A stretch of 64,000 bases of DNA from Nitrospira sp. (GTDB taxonomy: Bacteria; Nitrospirota; Nitrospiria; Nitrospirales; Nitrospiraceae). A program made the position numbers and the translations under genes. The notes under the pieces were generated by a model, which saw nothing but the letters and a program-made list of their open reading frames with translations, did not search any database and was not told the DNA's origin. The DNA is taken from positions 1-64,000 of the forward strand of contig SWDM01000023.1 of NCBI GenBank assembly GCA_005116835.1. Direction: 5' to 3'. Every line of letters begins with the position of its first letter. The first letter of the stretch is position 1. Positions 50,464-59,885 of this stretch are shown here, piece by piece.

Positions 50464-51114
50464 ATGTTAAAAAATGCAGCCTTAAAATTGGCCGGGATTG
50501 AGGGTGATCACACGTTCAATTGTGTGAGGGGGATACGAGCGCTCGGCAACGGAAAGAGGCAAAGTCTGGAGCACGTGAAGCGCGGACAGACTGCACAGAG
50601 AAAGCTGCAATGGAGGGATTGGATCCTTGCCATTGTCGTAGTGGGCGGTTTCCCATCGGTTGTCTTTGCGACGCATGAAGCTGACCACCGGTTTACGGTA
50701 GAAGGGTTTGTCTGCGGGGATGATGGGAAAGGTAGCCCGAATATCGACGTGCTCGTTAAGGATACAAAAATTTCTTACGGGCAGATCGTCAAGACCGATG
50801 GAGACGGACATTACAAGGCGGCGTTTCACCTTCATAACGATAACCTTGGCGATCCGCTGCTGATTGAAGCGAACGGGCAGCAGCAGCAACAAAAAGTATC
50901 GTTCGATCCGAAGGATCTGGAAGCTGAGCGAATCATTCAGGTCAACTTTGGCAGCGGTTGCATACAAGATAGGAATAGCATCCCTCTCGCGGTCTACCTG
51001 GGAGCGGGGGCTGTGGCCGCGACCGTCGGTGGGTTTATCGGGTTCAAAGTAATCCGTTCGTGGCGAAAGCAAGCACAGAAACGGGAAAGATCTCAAGGTA
51101 AGCGGAAAAAATGA
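50464..51114 (+). CDS. Exported protein with carboxypeptidase-regulatory-like domain
   Basis: 216 residues with TAGGGGC before the ATG. An unusually long basic N-terminal region (about 48 residues) precedes a hydrophobic signal or anchor (WILAIVVVGGFPSVVFA). The outside part reads FTVEGFVCGDDGKGSPNIDVLVKDTK, then VKTDGDGHYKAAFHLHNDNLG, the pattern of carboxypeptidase regulatory-like or transthyretin-like folds. A C-terminal membrane helix (VYLGAGAVAATVGGFIGFKV) and a lysine-rich tail follow. The start may lie later, at the hydrophobic segment. An intrinsic terminator follows 92 bp downstream, separating it from the respiratory operon. Confidence 0.65.
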   Translation: MLKNAALKLAGIEGDHTFNCVRGIRALGNGKRQSLEHVKRGQTAQRKLQWRDWILAIVVVGGFPSVVFATHEADHRFTVEGFVCGDDGKGSPNIDVLVKDTKISYGQIVKTDGDGHYKAAFHLHNDNLGDPLLIEANGQQQQQKVSFDPKDLEAERIIQVNFGSGCIQDRNSIPLAVYLGAGAVAATVGGFIGFKVIRSWRKQAQKRERSQGKRKK

Positions 51115-51205
51115 TCGATGCGATCCGTGGGGCCGATATGCACCTCGCCGGATCGGTTGCTTGAAGTGGCGGGGGGCCTGTGCGTCACGATATTTTAGAA
51201 TCGGC

Positions 51206-51250
51206 GCTTTTGCTAGGGGTAGTGCCCCTCAGGTAAAAGCGTCTTTTTTG
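51206..51250 (+). terminator. Intrinsic terminator before the respiratory operon
   Basis: GCTTTT and GGGG pair with CCCC and AAAAGC, followed by a T-rich run (GTCTTTTTTG). It closes the preceding transcript 36 bp before the first cytochrome gene. Confidence 0.65.
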
Positions 51251-51285
51251 TTTCTGAAGGTCGAGAGTTTCGATAGGGCCAAGAA

Positions 51286-51846
51286 ATGGAGTCCATGAAG
51301 GTTATGAGGCTGATGAACGTTCCGCAGTTGGCGATAGTATTGGGGATGGGGCTCTTCTTGGCGGCATGCGGTGGTGAAGGGGGAGGAGAGGGGCCGATTG
51401 TTGCGCCGCCTCAAGCTCCTCCTGAATGGGCCGATAAACATATGCCTGCTGCTTGGTGGGCCGATCCGGTCAAGCTGGAAGAAGGACGGAAGCTCTATGT
51501 CGGGGAAACGAACCCGGATGTCAACTGTGGCAGTTGTCATGGCAAAGACGGCAAACCGACGAAGGCAGGCGCTCGCGATTTCCGTGTCGGCGACCGGATG
51601 AAGCTCTACTCTGACTCCGTATGGGCCTGGCGGATTGCCGACGGGGTTCCCAATACGAAGATGAAGGGGTGGAAGAGTAAGCTGTCGGACGACGATGTGT
51701 GGAAGCTGGTGTTGTTCACGCGGAACTTCGCGCTGGCAGGAAAGGGATGGGACGTCGAAAAGAAGACTTGGGTCGATGCGGCGAGCAGCTCGACCGCTCC
51801 GACCGCAACACCGGCTCCGGCAGCTCCGGCGCCGGCCGACAAGTAG
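51286..51846 (+). CDS. Lipoprotein mono-haem cytochrome c
   Basis: 186 residues. A signal peptide ends at the lipobox LAAC (Cys28). One haem motif CGSCH (81-85) follows NPDVN; a later TKMKGW methionine is a likely sixth ligand. The C-terminus is an Ala/Pro-rich linker (SSTAPTATPAPAAPAPADK). It probably sits on the periplasmic face and passes electrons to or from the membrane complex encoded behind it. It is the first gene of the respiratory set, 279 bp before the first bd-like subunit. The exact start (51286 or 51298) is unsure. Confidence 0.88.
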   Translation: MESMKVMRLMNVPQLAIVLGMGLFLAACGGEGGGEGPIVAPPQAPPEWADKHMPAAWWADPVKLEEGRKLYVGETNPDVNCGSCHGKDGKPTKAGARDFRVGDRMKLYSDSVWAWRIADGVPNTKMKGWKSKLSDDDVWKLVLFTRNFALAGKGWDVEKKTWVDAASSSTAPTATPAPAAPAPADK

Positions 51847-52124
51847 GCAGATCTCAATCCGGAGCCGGTGCGGTCGTTGTCCGAGAAACGTCTCGTACCG
51901 GGCTTCCGGGTGGTTTGGTGGAGTGTTCGCGCAATGATAGCCTAGGATGCCATGCAATGTCTGAGCGAACAGTTCACTTCTCTAGTCATAGCCGGATCTT
52001 TTCGCCGCCCCTGCCGATTCTTGTCTCGGAGCTATTGCACGGCTCACGGTAATATGGCGCTCTGCTATACGACGCACAACTCCCTGACGCCCAAGAGTTC
52101 CGCAAAGAGGGGCTTCGAAATAGC

Positions 52125-53828
52125 ATGAAAACCTGGCAGCGTAGTCTCGTGGCAGCCTGTGCCATTCTGGTGTTGTACGGAGGGGTGGCCTATGCCCAAG
52201 CCCCCGGTGTGCCGGCAGTGGAATTCCCCTATACGGGGAATCGGACCGCTGTCTGGATCGTCGCCCAGCTTCACACCCTGTTCGGGGCATTCATTCTCGG
52301 CACCCCGATCTTTGTCGTGATTTCAGAATGGCTGGGGTACCGAAAGCAAGATCTTCGGTACGATCGCCTCGCCAAAGAAGTGACCAAGGTCACGGTCATC
52401 CTCTTCAGCATGACAGCCCTCACCGGCGGTTTGTTTATCTTCGTGCTCCTGGCGACATACCCGCAGTTCACCACGTGGTTCATCAATCAATTCTATCTCG
52501 TGTTCGCGGTGATCTACCCGCTGCTGTTCATCAGCGGGACTGTCGTGCTGTACTGGTATTTCTATACATGGGATGCCTGGAAGGGCGAGAAGAAGGGGCG
52601 GCATATCGCCCTCGGTGTCCTCTTGAATCTCCTGTGTATGGTCACGATGTTCGTGATCAACGGTCCAACGTCTTTCATGAATACGCCGCCGAAGACGGAG
52701 GGGATCTCGCCACAAGACTTCCTCGTCGCCGCGACCCTGTGGGACAAGATCGCCAACCAAACCTGGATGCCCCTCAATCTCCATCGGATCGACGGGAACC
52801 TGGCGTTTGGAGGATTTGTGGTGGGCATGATCGCCGCCTATATGTATATGGGAGCGAAAAATCAAGAAGAGCGGGCGTACTACGATTGGATGGGCTTTGT
52901 TGGAAACCTGATCGGCGTGGGCTCAATGTTATTCCAGCCCTTCACCGGATTACTCTTGGCGTACGAGATGTGCGATTACGATTTTTCGTTCTGTCCCTAC
53001 ATGATGGCTGACCAGCTCTCGATGTTTTTCGAAATGCAGGGGGCGATGGTCGGACTCATGTTCTTGGCCAGCAACTATTACGTATGGCTTAGTTTGAAAC
53101 GTATCGAGGGGGTCGAAAAGGTTCGGATGACGATCCTGGCTCCCATCGTGATCGTTGCGTTCCCCTTTGCCATGATGGTGGTGATGAATTACTACTGGAT
53201 TCCCGACCCGATGTCGTTGGCGTTTCTTCTGCCGTTGGTTTTTTCGCCGATTATTCTGGGCCGTTTCATTCCCTATACGGTGTCCGCGCGGACTGTCATG
53301 AAAATCGGTTTTTTGGTGGCGGTCGTGGCCGATGCGATTTGGCTCACCCCCCATGGATTCGCGCCCACCGGCGCTAAGATGGTTGCGGAGGTTGAGCTGC
53401 CGTCTGATTGGAACTTCCTCGGGACGATGCCGGCCAAAGTGTCCGCGATGTTTACGTTGGTGCTTGTTACGGTCGTGAACTACGTGTTGTATGCCAGGGC
53501 CATAAAGCGAGGCACGATTGTCTGGGGAAAAATCGATGTTGCCTCCCAGTTCGTGTTGATCCTCCTCGCCTTCACCTCAATCTGGACAATGGGTTTGATG
53601 GGCGCTGTCCGCTCGATGGTGCGGAAGTTCTTCCACACCTACAATTTGGTGCCTGATTTCACCGCGGAGTCCTTTACGCCGACACTGTCCTATTCTGCTT
53701 GGTGGATTACGGGGATTACCGTCGTTTTTTTCGTCGTGGTAAGTTTCGCTGCGGTTGTGGCCCTTCGACCTTCCGAATCGAAGAAGCAGGCGCTGGAAGG
53801 CAGTCCTGTTCCGGCCAGAGCCAAGTAA
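52125..53828 (+). CDS. Cytochrome bd-like oxidase subunit 1
   Basis: 567 residues with 13-14 membrane helices by eye, longer than usual CydA (about 450-520). The region VWIVAQLHTLFGAFILGTP has the first haem-b histidine, and NLHRIDGNLAFGGFVVGMIAAY carries the second, as in CydA-like proteins. FFEMQGAMVGLMFLASNYYVW may carry a methionine ligand. An N-terminal signal-like helix (AACAILVLYGGVAYA) precedes it. No CydB is encoded nearby. In Nitrospira such bd-like proteins are proposed as terminal oxidases or electron-transfer modules. Function here is inferred; the copper-binding residues of haem-copper oxidases are absent. Confidence 0.82.
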   Translation: MKTWQRSLVAACAILVLYGGVAYAQAPGVPAVEFPYTGNRTAVWIVAQLHTLFGAFILGTPIFVVISEWLGYRKQDLRYDRLAKEVTKVTVILFSMTALTGGLFIFVLLATYPQFTTWFINQFYLVFAVIYPLLFISGTVVLYWYFYTWDAWKGEKKGRHIALGVLLNLLCMVTMFVINGPTSFMNTPPKTEGISPQDFLVAATLWDKIANQTWMPLNLHRIDGNLAFGGFVVGMIAAYMYMGAKNQEERAYYDWMGFVGNLIGVGSMLFQPFTGLLLAYEMCDYDFSFCPYMMADQLSMFFEMQGAMVGLMFLASNYYVWLSLKRIEGVEKVRMTILAPIVIVAFPFAMMVVMNYYWIPDPMSLAFLLPLVFSPIILGRFIPYTVSARTVMKIGFLVAVVADAIWLTPHGFAPTGAKMVAEVELPSDWNFLGTMPAKVSAMFTLVLVTVVNYVLYARAIKRGTIVWGKIDVASQFVLILLAFTSIWTMGLMGAVRSMVRKFFHTYNLVPDFTAESFTPTLSYSAWWITGITVVFFVVVSFAAVVALRPSESKKQALEGSPVPARAK

Positions 53829-53928
53829 CCGGGATGTAGAACGCCGACTCAGAGGCTTCGGAAAAACCCATGTGGCGTAATGGAAATTGAATGGTTTGCG
53901 CATCGAGGACGACTGGAGAATATCGCGC

Positions 53929-54054
53929 AGGATGCTCAAAATGGCCGTCCAGCAAGGCCGCAGCGAGTGAAGGCCCGAGGCGTACCCTCCGGGGTACGTT
54001 GAGGGGCTGAACGATGCGAGAACGCTGCTGGCGGGCATTTTCAGCATCCTGCTA
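53929..54054. repeat. Dispersed 126-bp imperfect palindrome, copy 2
   Basis: Same ends and inner design as 21811-21934 (AGGATGCTCAAAA...GGCCGTCCAGCAAGGCCGC and ...TTTTCAGCATCCTGCTA). It lies inside the respiratory operon, between the first bd-like gene and a cytochrome c gene. Confidence 0.75.
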
Positions 54055-54070
54055 AGAAGAGAGCACGTGC

Positions 54071-54868
54071 ATGGGAAACATCGTCAAGAAACTGTTAATC
54101 GGCCTGGTGGTGGGTGGCGCGCTTGTCGGGCTGACAAGAGCGCTCGAGTTTCCCCTTATGTTTCAGGTGATGTTCTTCGGCCAGGCGATGTTCGGGGCTG
54201 CCCTCTTCATCTTGCTGGATGCGCCGCCGGTCAAGTCCATGGGCGGGGCGAAATCCGTGATCGCCATCGTGGTGTTCTACATCGTGCTCTGCACGGTGTT
54301 CGTGTCCGGCGCTTCAATGTGGCCGCAATTCGATCCGGAAGATGAAAAGGGAAAGATTGCCAAAATTCTCGAGCCGAAGCGGAAAGCCACCGAGCAGGGG
54401 AAGGCCGAAGAGCTGATCGCGCGGGCAAAGGCGCTCGATGAACAGGTGAAAGCATTGGAAGCGCGCCTGAAGGGGTTCGGTACGGAGCAGATGGCAAAGG
54501 AGCCGCCGGTCGGCGAAGTTCCCGCTGGGCCCAAGGCGGCGTCCGGCGACTTCATGCGGCTGGGCGAAGAGCAGTGGCAGCTGCAAGAATGTTACAACTG
54601 CCATAAGCTCAAGGGCGAGGGTGGAAAGAAACGCGGGCCGGAGTTGGACAATATCGGCTCGTATCTTACGGTCGACGAGATCAAGCAAAAAATTCTCGAC
54701 CCCAAGAGTTTTATGGCGACGGGATTCGAGAAAGAATGGGAAAAGGGCAAGATGCCGGACAAGTTCAAGGACGTCATGGAGCCTCACGACGTCTTGATGC
54801 TGGCCACGTGGCTGAGCACGTTTAAAAATACGTCAGTGAATACACCGGTTCCCGTCAAGAAGAAATAA
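54071..54868 (+). CDS. Membrane-anchored cytochrome c with coiled coil
   Basis: 265 residues. Three hydrophobic segments lie in the first 90 residues (for example LIGLVVGGALVGLTRA and VIAIVVFYIVLCTVFVSGA). A charged coiled coil follows (KIAKILEPKRKATEQGKAEE, then ARAKALDEQVKALEARL). The haem motif CYNCH (174-178) is in LQECYNCHKLKGEGG; KMPDKFKDVM offers a methionine ligand. The haem domain faces the periplasm. It precedes the Rieske gene by one base, indicating tight coupling. Confidence 0.85.
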   Translation: MGNIVKKLLIGLVVGGALVGLTRALEFPLMFQVMFFGQAMFGAALFILLDAPPVKSMGGAKSVIAIVVFYIVLCTVFVSGASMWPQFDPEDEKGKIAKILEPKRKATEQGKAEELIARAKALDEQVKALEARLKGFGTEQMAKEPPVGEVPAGPKAASGDFMRLGEEQWQLQECYNCHKLKGEGGKKRGPELDNIGSYLTVDEIKQKILDPKSFMATGFEKEWEKGKMPDKFKDVMEPHDVLMLATWLSTFKNTSVNTPVPVKKK

Positions 54869-54869
54869 T

Positions 54870-55802
54870 ATGCAGCCTCAATTGAAGTCGAAAGTCCGTT
54901 GTCTGGATCGGGAAGTCGGAGAGGTCTCCAAGGTCATCATGGACCCCCTGTCCTTCGAGGTCAGCCATCTCGTCGTGTCGATGAACGGCGCGGGTGAGAG
55001 GCAAGTTCCCATGGGCGCGGTGCAGATGGTGACGGACGATCTGGTGCAATTGCGCTCGTCCTCTTCAGAAGTCATGGGTTTGCCGCCCTTCAAGCGCGAG
55101 GACTTTGTCACGCTGCATGAAGTGGAGGTTCCCGGCCTTGAGAGGCACATTCACGTCACGCCGGGTGAAGTCCTGGTGCCGTTTCCTGAGCTGGAACGAA
55201 ACGTCAAGCGGCGAACATTTTTCACGAAGTTGACCTACGTGACCGGGCTATTTATCGGGTTGCCGATGGTTTTCCCCATCCTGAAATTCTTGACGAAACC
55301 GATGTATATGCCGCTCGACAACGGATGGCTGAAAATCGGAAATACCGGGAAGGTGAAGACGGAGGATACAGGAATCCAGTTTCAGTACAAGCGCCGGGTC
55401 AAAGAAGCCTATATGCCCGAGGCCGAGATTGAGAAGAATGTGTGGATCGTCAAGGCCACTCCGACCGTACTGGAGAAAGTGTATCGAGGAAAGGATATGG
55501 AATTCCTGGACGCCTCCGGGAAATCCGTCTGGACCAATAAGAAGGAGATCCCCTTTCTTGCATTTTCAGGCAAGTGCCCCCACCTCGGTTGCGCCTATAA
55601 ATGGCGAAAACACAAAGTACTCGGGCAGGTCTTTCTCTGCCCCTGCCATTTAAGCATCTACGATGCATCCGGCAAGGTGCTGGATGGCCCTGCCCCGCGC
55701 CCTCTCGACTTGTTGCCGATCCAAGTGTCCGCGAGCGGCGAAGTGCAAATTATCGATATGGAATTCAAAGCCGGGACGAAGTCCCAAACGCGGATTGTGT
55801 AG
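54870..55802 (+). CDS. Rieske iron-sulfur protein with extra N-terminal domain
   Basis: 310 residues. The C-terminal Rieske domain has CPHLGC (Cys236, His238, Cys241) and CPCH (Cys257, Cys259, His260), the normal 2Fe-2S ligand and disulfide set. The middle contains a membrane helix (LTYVTGLFIGLPMVFPIL). The first about 80 residues (VRCLDREVGEVSKVIMDPLS, then VPMGAVQMVTDDLVQL) look like a PRC-barrel-type domain, unusual in a Rieske protein. It should carry electrons from quinol to a cytochrome c. The next gene begins directly at its stop. Confidence 0.92.
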   Translation: MQPQLKSKVRCLDREVGEVSKVIMDPLSFEVSHLVVSMNGAGERQVPMGAVQMVTDDLVQLRSSSSEVMGLPPFKREDFVTLHEVEVPGLERHIHVTPGEVLVPFPELERNVKRRTFFTKLTYVTGLFIGLPMVFPILKFLTKPMYMPLDNGWLKIGNTGKVKTEDTGIQFQYKRRVKEAYMPEAEIEKNVWIVKATPTVLEKVYRGKDMEFLDASGKSVWTNKKEIPFLAFSGKCPHLGCAYKWRKHKVLGQVFLCPCHLSIYDASGKVLDGPAPRPLDLLPIQVSASGEVQIIDMEFKAGTKSQTRIV

Positions 55803-56915
55803 ATGAGCGACATTCCCCCTGACGGCGCGCAGCCCACGGTCGCCGAAAAGATCTTTACCTTTGTCGATGAACGGGTCGGGCTGAAGCTGCTTGCAGCCAA
55901 GATGCTCAATGAGACAGTCTCCGGCGGTTCCCGCTGGGCCTACGTCTTTGGGTCCATCCTCTTGTTTATTTTCATTATGCAGGCGATCACCGGCGTGCTG
56001 CTGATGTTCTATTACGTCCCCACCGCCGATCATGCCTATGCCAGCACCCAATACATTCTTCACGACGTCGACTACGGATGGTTCCTGCTGAGCTATCATT
56101 TCTGGGGCTCCTCAGCCATGGTCGTCTGCGTATTTGCGCATATGTCTCAGGTCTTTCTCTGGGGCGCTTACAAGAAACCGCGTGAACTTATCTGGCTGGT
56201 CGGCTTGGCCCTCTTTGCCATCGTGCTGGGATTCGGCTTTACCGGCTATTTACTCCCCTGGGACCAGCGCGCCTATTGGGCCACGACGGTCGGCGTCGAG
56301 ATCATGGATAAGATGCCGATATTGGGCGACTTCCTGGCGCGTTTTCTCAAAGGAGGCGCAACCCCCGGGCAGATGACCTTGAGCCGGTTCTTCGTCATTC
56401 ACGTCATGGTCCTGCCTTCAGCCTTGATCGCATTAGCCGGATTGCATCTCTTCCTCTTTCGATGCGCGGGACCGGCCGGTCCCTTCCGTGGTGCGCCGAC
56501 AGAACTCAAGGCAAAGACCGACTATTTTTTCCCGCGGCAGATTTGGAAGGATGTGGTCGGGATGGCGGTGGTATTTGCTTGTATCGGCGCCCTGGCCTTC
56601 TGGGAGCCGGTGGTCTTGTTGGAAGAGGCAACGCCAGACCCGGGGGATTACCATCCGGAGCCGGAATGGTACTTCTTGTTCATATTCCAGCATCTGCGTC
56701 TGAAGATGTTTTCCGGTGAGCTTGGACAGTTTTTCGGTTCGATTGGGTTCCCTGGCCTCCTCGGAGTGATGCTGGTGCTGTTGCCCTTCTTCGACCGCAG
56801 TCCGGAGCGGAATATTTTCAAGCGCCCCCTCTCCCTGGTCGGATGGGTGGTTCTCACGGCTTCAATCATTCTGTTCACCGTGTCGGCGATTATCAATCGA
56901 GAGTTTTTGGATTAG
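55803..56915 (+). CDS. Cytochrome b/b6 (b6 plus subunit IV type)
   Basis: 370 residues. Four haem-ligand histidines are in two pairs, LLSYHF...CVFAHM and [10 protein letters not shown]...LAGLHLF, with the 14 and 15 residue spacing of cytochrome b6. The quinol-site motif PEPEWYFLF is present. Eight membrane helices are expected. It forms the quinol-oxidising core of a bc-type complex with the Rieske protein before it. The start codon follows the preceding stop directly. Length indicates a fused b6 and subunit IV. Confidence 0.93.
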
Positions 56916-56916
56916 C

Positions 56917-57921
56917 ATGAACGATACCGTGTCTCCTACCAAGCTCGGATTCGGAATCCTCTGGCCCGCTTTCTGGACCGGCTTGCCGTTCAAACTTGCC
57001 TTCGCCCTGGTGTTCCTGTCGTTCGGGATCATGGATTTTGAAAATAGGATTGGGCTTGCGTTCGTGATGCTCTTGGCTAGTCCGGTCACCGTGTTTGCGC
57101 TGCCGACCATCATATTGGGTTTGGATTCGCACATCGGCCAAGGCTCTGGCATTGTATTGCTGTTTATGTTGGCGATTCCGATCGATATCTGGTCGCTGGG
57201 AATCGTGGGACGAACATATTTCCTCGAACGGTTGCGGCGTGAACCGCCATCTCTCTTAGGGCTGACGCTCTGGTGGAAGTGCGCAGTGGTCGGCGCTATC
57301 TATGTGCCGATCCTTTGGTACGCTCAAAGCGTCATCACGGAAGTGTCGATATCCGCCGCCCAATCGATACTTGCGGCGGATATTTTGAAAGGAATTCCGC
57401 TGGCAGAAGGCATCAGTATTAAATTGACTCTGTGGAGCACCGTGGCGACGACGGCACTGCTGCTGTTATTGGTGGTCGGGTTCTCACTCGTCGGACGGGT
57501 CATCAGTGGCACAGTGGAGAAGGCAGGCCATGCTCCGGAGAATTTTCAAGGTCTGGTTACCCGTTGGGACTTGCTGAGGGTACCGGTAGATCAGGCTTGG
57601 ATGCTGACGGGATTATCCGGTGTGGCGGTGGTATTGTCGTTCCTCTTCTGGTTCTCTCTCCCTGTGTATACTCCCCACCCGCATGATTGTTGCAAGAAGC
57701 AGGAAATATCGGTCGAACCTCCCTTCAAACCACTTGAGAGCTTGAATAAGAACGAAAAAATGCTCACCCATCTTGCGGCGCAGGTGGAAATGTTGGTAGA
57801 ACAGCGTGCGAAATCCGAGCTGGGGAAAGACCGGCCCAAGGAAAAAAGTAAGGCAGGCACAGAAGCACCGGTTGCGCAGGATGAAACCGAACCTGGGCGG
57901 CCTGCCGCCGTGAACCAGTAA
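56917..57921 (+). CDS. Membrane protein of unknown family in the bc/bd operon
   Basis: 334 residues with about seven membrane helices (for example [20 protein letters not shown] and [20 protein letters not shown]). A cytoplasmic or periplasmic tail carries a HPHDCC motif near residue 255 and a charged end rich in K and E. No haem motif CxxCH is present. It starts two bases after the cytochrome b stop and ends one base before the second bd-like gene, so it is likely a structural subunit of the same complex. HPHDCC could bind a metal. Confidence 0.65.
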
Positions 57922-57922
57922 C

Positions 57923-59812
57923 ATGGGAGATGATGAGGTGAGGGCAATGCAACATCAGGGTGGATGGATTCAGCGGCTTCTCAGGAGCTGCAGCGAACAC
58001 GGCGGGGCGCTCTTGGGGCTCGTCATCGCAGCGGGGCTTTTCAGCCTTCCGGCGCTGGTGTTTGGGGCAGATGTCGCCCCGGCTGCCCCAACTGAGTATC
58101 GCGATATTCCCTACGTCGGTAGCCGCAACGTCATCTGGGTGGTGGCGCAGCTGCATTTGCTGCTCGCGGGATTTGTGCTGGGTGTGCCGATGTTTGCCTG
58201 GGTATGCGAAGTCGTGGCCTGGAGGGGTGGCGAAAAGCGCTACGATAAACTTGCCAAGGAATTCACCAAGCTCCTGACGTCCGCGTATTCCACAACCGCG
58301 CTCTTCGGCGGCATCTTACTGTTCCTGCTGATCGCGTTTTATCCCAAGCTGATGAACTATCTGACCGATATTTTCTTCCCGTCGTTTATTGTCTATTGCA
58401 TCCTGTTCCTGGTCGAGACCGCGACGCTGTACCTCTACTGGTATGGCTGGGACGCCATGCAGTACGGCGGCAAGAAGACCTTTCATATTTTTCTCGGTCT
58501 CATGCTCAACGTCTTTGCGTTTTTCATCATGATCATTCCGAACTCCTGGGCTACGTTCCAGTCCAGTCCTGTCGTGATTGCGGAGGGGACGGATATGGCG
58601 CGGGCCTGGGCCGCGACATGGAATCCGACCTGGTGGCCGGTCAATATTCACCGGATCATCGCCAACGTCGTGCTGGGCGGCTATATCTGCGGCGCCTACG
58701 CCGGGATTCGTTATCTGTCTGCCAAGACCCCTGAAGAGCGCGACCACTACGATTGGATGGGCTACGTCGGGAACTTCATCGGAGTATTCGGTCTGTTGTC
58801 GCTCCCGTTCGCCGGCTATTGGCTCATGCGGGAAATCTACCAATACAATCAGCAGATGGGCATCACGCTGATGGGCGGCTTCCTGTCATGGCTCTTCATC
58901 TTACAAGCCATGCTCATCGGGGTCCTCTTTCTCGGGTCGAACTATTATTTCTGGCTGGGGATTACGTATCGCATTCCTGGTTCTGCGTTGAAGTACCGGA
59001 AGCCGATGTTGGCGATGTTGGTGGTGCTGCTCTTGTGTCTGGCTGTCTGGATGACCCCCCATTCGCTCGTGGCGAGTTTGGAAGAGGCGGCAAAGATGGG
59101 AGGAAGCCACCACCCGCTTCTGGGAGTCCTCGGTGTGATGTCGGCAAAGATGACCGTGTCGAACTTGATGATTCTTGTGACATTCATGAGTTTCATTATG
59201 TATTGGCGGGCAGGCAAGCAGGATACAGCCGGCTGGGCGAAGATCGCCAAAGCGATCATGGGCGCCATCCTTGTCCTAGCGGGCATCGCAGTCATCATCC
59301 TTGGCGTGTGGGGATATTTCGTCCCCGCGATCATTCGTATCAATTATTTCTCGACGTCGCAGGTGCTGATCGTGATCGGCGTCATGTTGACCATCACGCC
59401 GCTGACGGCCTTGTTGCTCAAGAGCGCCAAGACTACGACAGAGATGGTCTGGGGCAAGATGCCGCCTCGTGCCGGCTACTCCCTGGTCCTCAACGCGATC
59501 ATGGTCATCCTCTTGATGACCTTGATGGGGTATGCGCGGTCGTCCTCTCGCGTCCATTGGCATGTGTATGGGGTCGTCCGTGATACGTCGCAATACGCGT
59601 TTTCACCGGCGCTCGGCTATGCATCCGGGATCATGGCCTTGTGCACGTTCTTTTTCTGCATGATTGTCGCGTTCATTTTCTGGGTGGCCACGATGGGCGA
59701 TAAGGCAAAAGCGGCCACGACAGCGCCGAGCAAGGGGGACCTGCCCCATGGTATGCCGGCGATGGCAGGCGCATCGAGCGCGCTCGATAAGCCGGGAGAG
59801 CGCAAGTTCTGA
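57923..59812 (+). CDS. Cytochrome bd-like oxidase subunit 2 (second CydA-like)
   Basis: 629 residues with at least 14 membrane helices. The start at 57923 is kept, but an ATG at 57950 (MQHQGGW) with GAGGTGAGGG before it is a good alternative. It parallels the first bd-like subunit: VWVVAQLHLLLAGFVLG and NIHRIIANVVLGGYICGAY carry the histidine ligands, and FILQAMLIGVLFLGSNYY matches the later helix. It is a paralogue, probably from duplication, with a longer C-terminus ending in a Pro/Ala-rich tail. Two such proteins around one bc core suggest a combined complex. The substrate is not known. Confidence 0.8.
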   Translation: MGDDEVRAMQHQGGWIQRLLRSCSEHGGALLGLVIAAGLFSLPALVFGADVAPAAPTEYRDIPYVGSRNVIWVVAQLHLLLAGFVLGVPMFAWVCEVVAWRGGEKRYDKLAKEFTKLLTSAYSTTALFGGILLFLLIAFYPKLMNYLTDIFFPSFIVYCILFLVETATLYLYWYGWDAMQYGGKKTFHIFLGLMLNVFAFFIMIIPNSWATFQSSPVVIAEGTDMARAWAATWNPTWWPVNIHRIIANVVLGGYICGAYAGIRYLSAKTPEERDHYDWMGYVGNFIGVFGLLSLPFAGYWLMREIYQYNQQMGITLMGGFLSWLFILQAMLIGVLFLGSNYYFWLGITYRIPGSALKYRKPMLAMLVVLLLCLAVWMTPHSLVASLEEAAKMGGSHHPLLGVLGVMSAKMTVSNLMILVTFMSFIMYWRAGKQDTAGWAKIAKAIMGAILVLAGIAVIILGVWGYFVPAIIRINYFSTSQVLIVIGVMLTITPLTALLLKSAKTTTEMVWGKMPPRAGYSLVLNAIMVILLMTLMGYARSSSRVHWHVYGVVRDTSQYAFSPALGYASGIMALCTFFFCMIVAFIFWVATMGDKAKAATTAPSKGDLPHGMPAMAGASSALDKPGERKF

Positions 59813-59885
59813 ATTTATAAGTTATGAGATTTGAGTGTAACTCAGCACTCAGCACTCAGAACTTCTAACTACCCGAAGGGTGATT

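Noticed and set aside
58753-59583. 276-codon second-frame ORF inside the second bd-like gene
   Set aside because: No motif; the membrane protein frame has continuous family features.
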